From NCBI GenBank assembly GCA_017889745.1, contig JAGGAG010000058.1, positions 1-30,212 on the forward strand: 30,212 nucleotides of DNA. Reading direction: 5' to 3'. The translations under genes and the position numbers were made by a program. Positions 22,627 to 30,212 of this stretch are shown here, piece after piece. The stretch comes from Gemmatimonadota bacterium. Lineage in GTDB: Bacteria > Gemmatimonadota > Gemmatimonadetes > Gemmatimonadales > GWC2-71-9. Position 1 is the stretch's first letter. The number at the start of each line of letters is the position of its first letter. Under the pieces are notes generated by a model, which searched no databases, was not told the DNA's origin, and worked only from the letters and a program-made list of their open reading frames with translations.

Positions 22627-23294
22627 AGAGGTTCTATCTCGTGCTCGCCGTGGTGGCACTGATCGGCGTTGGTGCGATGGTGGTGGTGTCCCGGCGGAAG
22701 GCCGTGAGCATCCCGGTCAACCCGGTGGTGCTGACGAGCGACACCGCCGGGTTCCGGGGGTACGTCGTCGGCAGTGCCGATGCGCCGGTGGAGGTCACGG
22801 TCTACGCCGACTACCAGTGCCCGGCCTGCGCGGGGTTCGATGCAGTGCAGTTCCCGACGATCCGGGAGCGCCTCATTGGCACGGGCCGGGTGCGCTGGCG
22901 GTATCGCGACTTTCCGCTCAGCAACATCCATCCGCAGGCGCGCCTGGCCGCGCACGCCGCTGCCTGTGCCGACGAACAGGGCAAGTACTGGGAAATGCAC
23001 CGGTTCATCTACGAGGCCCAGAACGACTGGGCGTTCCAGTCCGGCGCCGCGAGCCAGCTGCGCAGCCTTGCCAAGCCGATCGGCATCGACGTGGGCAAGT
23101 ACGACGCCTGTATGGAGAGCGCGAAGTACGCAGGGCGGATCCAGGCGAGCTTCGACGAGGGGATGAAGCTGGGTGTGCCCTCGACGCCGACGTTCGTCAT
23201 CGGCGGGCGCCTGATCAGCGGCGGCATCCCGTACGACGAGCTGAAGCGGATCGTGGACTCGATCGCCCCGCCGGCGCCCGCCGCCACCCAGTGA
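22599..23294 (+). CDS. DsbA-like thiol oxidoreductase, membrane-anchored
   Basis: A 231-residue protein with an N-terminal uncleaved-looking membrane helix (FYLVLAVVALIGVGAMVVV, residues 12-30) and a thioredoxin-fold DsbA/DSBA-type domain facing the periplasm. The active site is C74-P-A-C77 in YADYQCPACAGF; the cis-proline loop is GVPSTPTFVIGG. The helical insertion with RYRDFPLSNIHPQARLAAHAA and WEMHRFIYEAQNDW is typical of the thioredoxin_4/DsbA-related group (BdbD/DsbG-like). It would form or isomerise disulfides in exported proteins, which could include the c-type cytochrome pathway encoded further downstream. A GGAGG lies 11 bases before the ATG at 22599. Confidence 0.9.
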   Translation: MAAPAPSGLKRFYLVLAVVALIGVGAMVVVSRRKAVSIPVNPVVLTSDTAGFRGYVVGSADAPVEVTVYADYQCPACAGFDAVQFPTIRERLIGTGRVRWRYRDFPLSNIHPQARLAAHAAACADEQGKYWEMHRFIYEAQNDWAFQSGAASQLRSLAKPIGIDVGKYDACMESAKYAGRIQASFDEGMKLGVPSTPTFVIGGRLISGGIPYDELKRIVDSIAPPAPAATQ

Positions 23295-23319
23295 GCCGAG
23301 GCCGGATCAGCCTCCTCCC

Positions 23320-25296
23320 GTGACACACGACACCCGCGCCAATCGCTCGACGAGCGAGCTGGCGTTCCTGGCCCTGGCCGCGCTCGGTGTCGTCTACGGC
23401 GACATCGGGACCAGCCCTCTCTATGCACTCAAGGAGTGCTTCAACCCGTTGCACGGGCTGGCACCTACGCGCGAGAACGTGATGGGCGTCATGTCGCTCG
23501 TGTTCTGGGCGATGAACTTCGTGGTCTCCTTCAAGTACATCACGTTCGTGCTCAAGGCGGACAACCGCGGGGAAGGCGGCATCCTGGCGCTCCTCGCGCT
23601 GGTTCGCCCGCAAGGGAAGCCGGGGACGCGGCGCCGCGCGGTGCTCGTCGGGGCGGGGCTCTTCGGCGCCGCGCTGCTGTACGGCGACGGCATCATCACG
23701 CCCGCCATCTCGGTGCTGGGTGCGGTGGAAGGCCTCACGGTGGCCACCAACATCTTCGAGGGATGGGTACCGTACCTCGCCGCGGCGATCCTGCTGGTGC
23801 TCTTCCTGGTGCAGCGTACCGGCACCTCGCGGGTCGGCGCCGTGTTCGGTCCGGTGATGGTGATCTGGTTCATCTGCATCGCCCTGCTGGGCCTGCGCGG
23901 CCTCGCTGCCGATCCATCGGTGCTCGCGGCCATCAATCCCATCCACGCCATCCGCTTCTTCCGCGATGACGGGATGACCGGGTTCCTGATCCTGGGCTCG
24001 GTGGTGCTGGTGGTGACGGGCGGCGAGGCACTCTACGCCGACATGGGGCACTTTGGCCGCCGGCCGATCCGCCTCGCGTGGTTTGCCGTGGCGCTGCCGG
24101 CACTGCTGCTCAACTACTTCGGCCAGTCGGCGTGGCTGCTGCACCACCCTGAGGCCCTGCACAACCCGTTCTATGCGCTGGTGCCGCCCCGGGCGCTCTA
24201 TCCCATGGTCGCCATCGCCACGGCGGCGGCGGTGGTTGCATCCCAGGCGCTCATCTCGGGGGCGTTCTCCCTGACACAGCAGGCGGTGCAGCTGGGCTAC
24301 TCGCCTCGGGTAACGATCCAGCACACCTCGGCCAGGGAGTCGGGACAGATCTACATCCCGCAGGTCAACGCGGCGCTCTGCATCGGCTGCATCGCGCTGG
24401 TCCTGGGGATGCGGAGCTCGACGGCACTGGCCGCGGCGTACGGCATCGCGGTGACCGGCACCATGATCATCACCACGCTGCTCTTCCACACGGTGACGCG
24501 CGAGCGCTGGCACTGGCCTGTGGCAGCGTCGGCAGCGCTGGCGAGCCTCTTCCTCGTTGTCGATCTCGGGTTCTTTGGCGCCAACCTGGTGAAGGTGGAG
24601 AGCGGCGGGTGGATCCCGCTCGTGGTGGCCGCGGTGATCTACCTGCTGATGACCACGTGGAGCGCCGGCCGGCGGCGGCTGTGGGCGATCGTGCGGGAGA
24701 ACACCCTGCCGTTCGACCTCTTCCTCCCCGACATCGCGCGCCGCAAGCCGCCGCGCGTACCCGGGACCGCCGTGTTCCTCACCTCGGAGGCGTCGGGGGC
24801 GCCGCCGGTGCTGCTGCACCACCTCAAGCACAACAAGATGCTGCACGAGCGGGTGGTGATCATGTCGGTAGCGACGACCGACATTCCCCTGGTGCCGGTG
24901 GAGGAGCGGATCGAGAGCGAGGCGCTGGGGGAGGGGTTCTATCTGGTGAAGGCGCACTACGGCTTCATGGAGACGCCGGATGTGCCGCTCGCCCTGCTGC
25001 AGTTGTCGCAGGAACTCCGCAACGAAGGAAAGGACACCGCCACCTTCCGAACCGCCGACACGAGCTTCTATCTCGGCCGCGAGACACTCATCGTGCAGCC
25101 GAAGCCCAAGGCCAAGCCGGGCGCCCTGCCGCGCGGAGCGGCGGTGTCCGGCGAGGGGATCGGCGGCCTGCCGGGCATGCCGCGCTGGCGCAAGAAGCTC
25201 TTCGCCCTGATGGCGAGGAACGCACAGTCGGCCACCGCCTTCTTCCAGCTGCCGCCCAACCGGGTGGTGGAGCTCGGCGCCCAGATCCAGTTCTAA
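23320..25296 (+). CDS. kup: low-affinity potassium uptake protein Kup
   Basis: A 658-residue K+ transporter of the KUP/HAK/KT family, inner membrane, about 12 helices followed by a cytoplasmic C-terminal domain. Diagnostic blocks are LGVVYGDIGTSPLYALKECF near residue 20-40, FVLKADNRGEGGILALLAL, LLYGDGIITPAISVLGAVEG, GGEALYADMGHFGRRPIRLAW and LNYFGQSAWLL. The C-terminal part carries the usual VPGTAVFLTSEASGAPPVLLHHLKHNKMLHE region (split here into known strands). The GTG at 23320 is used; no strong ribosome site is visible, and it follows the DsbA-like gene by 25 bases. Its stop lies one base from the stop of the converging acs gene. Confidence 0.96.
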   Translation: MTHDTRANRSTSELAFLALAALGVVYGDIGTSPLYALKECFNPLHGLAPTRENVMGVMSLVFWAMNFVVSFKYITFVLKADNRGEGGILALLALVRPQGKPGTRRRAVLVGAGLFGAALLYGDGIITPAISVLGAVEGLTVATNIFEGWVPYLAAAILLVLFLVQRTGTSRVGAVFGPVMVIWFICIALLGLRGLAADPSVLAAINPIHAIRFFRDDGMTGFLILGSVVLVVTGGEALYADMGHFGRRPIRLAWFAVALPALLLNYFGQSAWLLHHPEALHNPFYALVPPRALYPMVAIATAAAVVASQALISGAFSLTQQAVQLGYSPRVTIQHTSARESGQIYIPQVNAALCIGCIALVLGMRSSTALAAAYGIAVTGTMIITTLLFHTVTRERWHWPVAASAALASLFLVVDLGFFGANLVKVESGGWIPLVVAAVIYLLMTTWSAGRRRLWAIVRENTLPFDLFLPDIARRKPPRVPGTAVFLTSEASGAPPVLLHHLKHNKMLHERVVIMSVATTDIPLVPVEERIESEALGEGFYLVKAHYGFMETPDVPLALLQLSQELRNEGKDTATFRTADTSFYLGRETLIVQPKPKAKPGALPRGAAVSGEGIGGLPGMPRWRKKLFALMARNAQSATAFFQLPPNRVVELGAQIQF

Positions 25297-25297
25297 G

Positions 25298-27253
<1,956 letters not shown>

Positions 27254-27631
27254 GACGGGCGTCTCTGGAGAGGGTAGAAACGCGATAGTGCAACTTTCCG
27301 CATCCGGTCGTGCAGAGCGTTGCTTGGCGGTCTGCCGGAGAAATCCGCGAAACTCGGCGCGGTGCACCGCCGCGGAACCGCCAAGTCGTGTGAATATAGG
27401 CACCTGGCAAACGTGGCATCAGTCTCGCTATGTCATGAGGCGGGACGCGGCGACGTCCTGACAACAGAACCTGATCCGCCCGATAAGAGCACACCCGGAG
27501 TGATCCGGGGCCGCAAAACCAGGGGTCTCGACAGTACCGCACTACGGCGGTTCGCGAGATAGCTCGGTGCCGAAGGTGGAGAAATGCTGCGGGCAACCGC
27601 GGGTTTCCTTATCGGGTGTGGGAGCAGAATC
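27254..27631. other. 378-bp divergent regulatory region between acs and STAS gene
   Basis: The left part (27254-27420) is the acs leader and promoter area. It holds a TATATT box on the minus strand (27398-27393), but I see no convincing -35. The right part holds the GEMM-like aptamer (27478-27570). After it lie GGTGGAG (27573-27579), an ATG at 27584 in frame with the STAS gene, and a short hairpin GCGG-GCAA-CCGC (27589-27600) followed by GGGTTTCC. That hairpin could be part of an expression platform. Nothing else is recognised. Confidence 0.5.
27478..27570 (+). ncRNA. variant GEMM-I (cyclic dinucleotide) riboswitch aptamer
   Basis: The 93-nt segment folds as the GEMM-I class. P1 is GCCCGA (27478-27483) with TCGGTGC (27564-27570, one bulged T). 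P2 is CCCGGA-GTGA-TCCGGG (27494-27509) with a GNRA tetraloop. P3 is TCTCG (27526-27530) with CGAGA (27555-27559), extended by ACCGC/GCGGT. Joining sequences match by eye: GATAAGAGCACACC for the family GGGCAAACC region, CCGCAAAACC (27511-27520) for ACGCAAAGCC, GGGGTCT, and ATAGC before the 3' arm. Some pocket bases differ: A27488 at the place of G20, C27511 at the place of A47, while the C equivalent to C92 (27563) is kept. It lies on the strand of the STAS gene, and a GGTGGAG follows at once. Assignment is by recall of the consensus; a covariance search was not possible. Confidence 0.65.
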
Positions 27632-27946
27632 ATGCGATCCACACCTCAGTACGTACGGGAGATGGCTGCACCCGAGACCCTGGGTCTCGACACACGAGTC
27701 GCATTCCGCACCGGGGCTTTCGAGCTCCTCGAGTCGATGCCTGAAGGCGAGGGCAGGCTCGTCGTCGACCTGGCCGCCACAGGACATGTAGACTCCGCCG
27801 GCCTCGGCGCCCTCATGCTGGTGCAGCGCCGGGCCGCAGAACGCCGCCAGGCCGTCGTCCTCGAGAATCCGAGCGACGAGCTCCGCTTCCTGCTCAACAT
27901 CACGAAGCTCAGCATGCTCTTCGAGTTCGAGCCCGCAGGGGTCTGA
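27632..27946 (+). CDS. STAS-domain protein (anti-sigma factor antagonist-like)
   Basis: A 104-residue STAS-fold protein. The core is RLVVDLAATGHVDSAGLGAL (42-61) followed by the helix MLVQRRAAERRQAVVLENPS and the end LLNITKLSMLFEF, as in SpoIIAA/RsbV. S55 in the DSAGLG motif is the position phosphorylated by switch kinases in that family. The ATG at 27632 has GGAG 8 bases upstream. An in-frame ATG at 27584, closer to the riboswitch and behind AAGGTGGAG, would add 16 residues and is a real alternative. No cognate kinase or sigma factor is next to it. The preceding GEMM-like RNA suggests control by a cyclic dinucleotide. Confidence 0.85.
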   Translation: MRSTPQYVREMAAPETLGLDTRVAFRTGAFELLESMPEGEGRLVVDLAATGHVDSAGLGALMLVQRRAAERRQAVVLENPSDELRFLLNITKLSMLFEFEPAGV

Positions 27947-27956
27947 GAAGCGGCGC

Positions 27957-27972
27957 CGCAGCGCAAGCTGCG
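27957..27972 (+). terminator. small hairpin after the STAS gene
   Basis: CGCAGC-GCAA-GCTGCG is a perfect 6-bp stem with a GNRA loop, 10 bases after the STAS stop. It has no T-run, so it is only a weak terminator or mRNA-end candidate. The rest of the gap to ccmA (to 28097) shows nothing recognised. Confidence 0.35.
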
Positions 27973-28097
27973 TCGTCCCGATGGCAGGTCGGATCGAGGT
28001 CTGGCAACGCCCCGCTCCGGCCTGTCGTCGTTTCCAGGCGTCAGCAGCCGAGGGCATGAGGATAGACGCGGCGGTGACGCACCGTTAGTCTCCCGCC

Positions 28098-28772
28098 GTG
28101 ACTGACAGCACATCGCCCCATCCGCCGACCCTTCTCCAGGCCACCGGCCTGCGTCGCGCCTTTGGTGAGCGCGTGGTGCTCGACGGGGTCGACCTGAGCC
28201 TCGCCGAAGGCGAGACCGTCGCGGTGATCGGCCCCAACGGCGTGGGGAAGACAACGCTGCTGCGGATCCTGGCCGGGTTGCTGCGGCCCTCCGCGGGCAG
28301 CGTGCTGCTCGACGGCCGCCCCGTCCGCACCGCCGATCCCCAGAGCCGCGCCGCGATCGGGCTCCTCTCGCACCGTGCGATGCTGTACGACGACCTCACC
28401 CTGCAGGAAAACCTCGAGTTCGTGGCGCGGCTGCACGGACTCCGGGATCCGCGAAGGGTTGCCCGTGAGGCACTCGAGCAGGTCGAGCTCCTGTCCCGGG
28501 CCGGCGACTCACCCCGCACGCTCAGCCGCGGCCTGATCCAGCGGGCGGCGCTCGCGCGTGCGCTGCTGCATGCGCCGAGACTGCTCCTGCTGGATGAGCC
28601 GTTTACCGGCCTCGACAGCGCGGCGGCCGGGCGGCTGACGTCCTTGCTGGCCGCACGCCGCCCCGCGGGACTCGGCACCATCATCGTGACCCACCAGGAG
28701 CACGAGGCGCGCGAGATCGCCTCGCGCGTGCTCGCGCTGCGCGCGGGCAGCATCGGGAGGGCGGCGGCATGA
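28098..28772 (+). CDS. ccmA: cytochrome c biogenesis heme exporter ATPase CcmA
   Basis: CcmA is the ABC ATPase of the CcmABCD complex, which releases holo-CcmE from CcmC in system I cytochrome c maturation. The 224-residue protein has Walker A GPNGVGKTT, signature LSRGLIQRAALARALLH, Walker B RLLLLDEPFTGLD and the H-loop VTHQEHEAREIA. It begins at GTG 28098, and its TGA overlaps the ccmB ATG (ATGA). On its own it could be any small ABC ATPase; the following ccmB, ccmC and ccmD settle the name. Confidence 0.93.
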   Translation: MTDSTSPHPPTLLQATGLRRAFGERVVLDGVDLSLAEGETVAVIGPNGVGKTTLLRILAGLLRPSAGSVLLDGRPVRTADPQSRAAIGLLSHRAMLYDDLTLQENLEFVARLHGLRDPRRVAREALEQVELLSRAGDSPRTLSRGLIQRAALARALLHAPRLLLLDEPFTGLDSAAAGRLTSLLAARRPAGLGTIIVTHQEHEAREIASRVLALRAGSIGRAAA

Positions 28773-29461
28773 AGTCCGCGCTGCCCGGTACGATCGCCGC
28801 GGCCATGATCATCGCCGGGAAGGACCTCCGGTCCGAGCTCCGGCGCCGGACGGCGCTGGTATCGGCGGTGGTCTTTGCCGCACTCATCCTCGTGATCTTC
28901 AACTTCGCGCGCGACCCGACCGCGCTCCGCGCGGAGCAGCTCGCGCCCAGCGCGTTCTGGATCACCTGCGCCTTCGCCGCGGTGACGGCGCTCTCGCGCG
29001 CCTTCGCGGTGGAGCTGGAGCATGGGGCGCTCGACGGCCTGCTCCTCGCCCCGGTGCCGCGCGAGGCGCTGTTCCTCGGCAAGTTCCTCGGCAACCTGAC
29101 GTTCGTGTTCGTGGTGGAGAGCATTGCCCTGCCGCTCTTCGTGCTATTCTTCAACGTCAGCCTGAAGGGCGCGCTGCCGGGTATCATCCTCGTGGCCGTG
29201 CTGGCGACGGTAGGGTTCGTGGCGGTGGGCACGGTGTTCAGCGCGCTCACGGCGCGGGTGCGGTTCAACGAACTGATGCTGCCGGTCCTCCTGCTCCCAT
29301 TCATGCTGCCGCCGCTGGCCGGCGCGGCACAGGTGACCGCGGCACTGCTCAACGGGCGACCGCTCGTCGAAAGCGCGGGCTGGCTCCGACTTCTCCTGGT
29401 CTATGACATCACCTTCGTCACCCTCAGTGTCCTCATCTTCCCATCTCTCTTTGACGAGTAG
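28769..29461 (+). CDS. ccmB: heme exporter protein CcmB
   Basis: CcmB is the permease-like subunit of the CcmABCD complex. The 230-residue protein has six hydrophobic segments, including ALVSAVVFAALILVIFNFA, FWITCAFAAVTALSRAFAVE, the coupling stretch HGALDGLLLAPVPREALFLGKF, LTFVFVVESIALPLFVLFFN, IILVAVLATVGFVAVGTVFS and LMLPVLLLPFMLPPLAGAAQ. These blocks match the family well. The ATG overlaps the ccmA stop by four bases. Confidence 0.94.
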   Translation: MKSALPGTIAAAMIIAGKDLRSELRRRTALVSAVVFAALILVIFNFARDPTALRAEQLAPSAFWITCAFAAVTALSRAFAVELEHGALDGLLLAPVPREALFLGKFLGNLTFVFVVESIALPLFVLFFNVSLKGALPGIILVAVLATVGFVAVGTVFSALTARVRFNELMLPVLLLPFMLPPLAGAAQVTAALLNGRPLVESAGWLRLLLVYDITFVTLSVLIFPSLFDE

Positions 29462-30161
29462 CGACGCGCGCGGGGCCGCCCGCCGGGCGCTGCGCGCCGG
29501 CCGCGTGCTCACCGGCCTCGGCCTGCTCGCCGTGGCTGCCGCGTACGTGCGCGCCATCGCCTTCACCGGTATCGAGGCGGTGCAGGGGCCCGCGCAGAAG
29601 ATCATGTACGTGCACGTGCCGTCCGCCTGGTGCGCCTTCCTGGCGTTCGGGCTCGTGGGCATCTGCAGCGGGCTCTTCCTGTGGCTGGGCGACCGCCGGC
29701 TCGACACCTTCTCCGAGGCGTCCGCCGAGGTGGGCGTGGTGCTGACGGGGCTGGTGCTGATCACCGGTCCCATGTGGGGCAAGCCGATCTGGGGCACCTG
29801 GTGGCAATGGGAGCCGCGCCTCACCTCGACCTTGTTCCTCTTCTTCCTGTTCGTGGGCTACCTGACGCTGCGCCGCACCATGTTCGACCCGGCCGAGCGG
29901 GCGCGCTACAGCGCCGTGGTGGGCATTCTGGGGGCGATGCTCGTGCCGTTCATTCACCTCAGCGTCTACATGTTCCGCACCATCCATCCGCGGCCCGTCG
30001 TGCTCAACCCCGAGGGGCCGACCATGCCGGGCTCGTTCGTGGCCACGCTGCTGTCGTCGCTGGCGGCGTTCACGCTCCTGTATCTCGGCCTGGTTACCAT
30101 GCGCTACGGCCTGGGACGGCTGCGCGAACTGCGGGAGGCACGCCATGTTCCTGCTGCGTGA
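29403..30161 (+). CDS. ccmC: heme exporter protein CcmC
   Basis: CcmC loads heme onto CcmE in the periplasm. The protein has six helices and the tryptophan-rich periplasmic motif as WGTWWQWEPRLTS, with the usual Asp replaced by Glu. The flanking heme-ligand His residues are in KIMYVHVPSAW and VPFIHLSVYMFRTIHPRP. The start is uncertain. ATG 29403 gives 252 residues with a Ser-rich, unusual N-terminus that overlaps ccmB by 59 bases. An in-frame GTG at 29427 or TTG at 29451 would shorten the overlap, but none has a clear ribosome site. It is the third gene of the ccm operon. Confidence 0.93.
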   Translation: MTSPSSPSVSSSSHLSLTSSDARGAARRALRAGRVLTGLGLLAVAAAYVRAIAFTGIEAVQGPAQKIMYVHVPSAWCAFLAFGLVGICSGLFLWLGDRRLDTFSEASAEVGVVLTGLVLITGPMWGKPIWGTWWQWEPRLTSTLFLFFLFVGYLTLRRTMFDPAERARYSAVVGILGAMLVPFIHLSVYMFRTIHPRPVVLNPEGPTMPGSFVATLLSSLAAFTLLYLGLVTMRYGLGRLRELREARHVPAA

Positions 30162-30212
30162 GCCGCCGGCGAACGGCGGATTCATGATCGCGGCGTATAC
30201 CGTCGTCGCGGT
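30145..30212 (+). CDS. ccmD: CcmD-like small membrane protein, 3' end outside window
   Basis: An ATG at 30145 behind GGGAGGCACGCC opens a frame overlapping the end of ccmC by 17 bases. It reads MFLLREPPANGGFMIAAYTV and then V-A at the window edge. The GGFMIAAYTVVA stretch resembles the start of the single helix of CcmD (heme exporter protein D), a small protein that always follows ccmC. Position and this fragment support the call; the rest is not visible. Confidence 0.75.
   Translation, partial: MFLLREPPANGGFMIAAYTVVA

Overview
The window is about 30 kb of GC-rich, densely packed bacterial DNA with many GTG starts and 4-base start/stop overlaps. Gene content (full PQQ operon, class-4 proline dehydrogenase-pathway aldehyde dehydrogenase, M16 peptidase, system I cytochrome c maturation, TetR-controlled EmrAB-TolC pump) suggests a Gram-negative soil or freshwater aerobe. 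Gemmatimonadota is my best guess, an inference from style and content and not from a marker gene. I saw no tRNA, rRNA, CRISPR array, integrase or transposase.

Layout. 1-2.3 kb (+): the 3' part of pruA and a secreted protein of unknown function. 2.3-7.8 kb (-): a PQQ operon in the order pqqA, pqqB, an extra secreted-protein gene, pqqC, pqqD, pqqE, ABC ATPase, ABC-2 permease; nearly all junctions overlap. Immediately upstream on the same strand (8.0-10.8 kb) lie an NtrC-type sigma-54 activator and a sensor kinase. The kinase is broken: it is frameshifted and its phosphoacceptor histidine region is absent. The 250 bp between the activator and pqqA holds a sigma-54-like promoter, CACCCACC palindromes and alternative hairpins, so sigma-54 control of PQQ synthesis by the adjacent activator is a natural hypothesis.

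10.8-15.5 kb (-): tetR, a TolC-type outer membrane protein, emrA and emrB form one efflux operon with a 14-bp palindromic operator in front of tetR. 15.7-16.5 kb (+): a TPR gene interrupted by two compensating frameshifts. 16.6-19.2 kb (+): an 871-residue M16 peptidase. 19.2-20.8 kb (-): a tight three-gene set of cNMP-binding protein, GalU-like nucleotidyltransferase and an apparently inactive relative of S-adenosylmethionine decarboxylase. 20.8-21.8 kb (+): a CDP-alcohol phosphatidyltransferase and an OsmC-like protein. 21.8-25.3 kb: two small unknown genes, a DsbA-like thiol oxidoreductase and the Kup potassium transporter. 25.3-27.3 kb (-): acetyl-CoA synthetase. 27.5-28 kb (+): a STAS-domain protein preceded by what looks like a variant GEMM-I (cyclic dinucleotide) riboswitch. 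28.1 kb to the end (+): ccmA, ccmB, ccmC and the start of ccmD.

How they fit together. PQQ and c-type cytochromes both serve periplasmic respiratory dehydrogenases, so the pqq and ccm operons and the DsbA-like protein may support the same periplasmic electron transport, although no PQQ-dependent dehydrogenase is present here. The strongest candidates for something undescribed are the variant GEMM RNA in front of the STAS gene, the regulatory DNA upstream of pqqA, and the cNMP / nucleotidyltransferase / SpeD-like trio.
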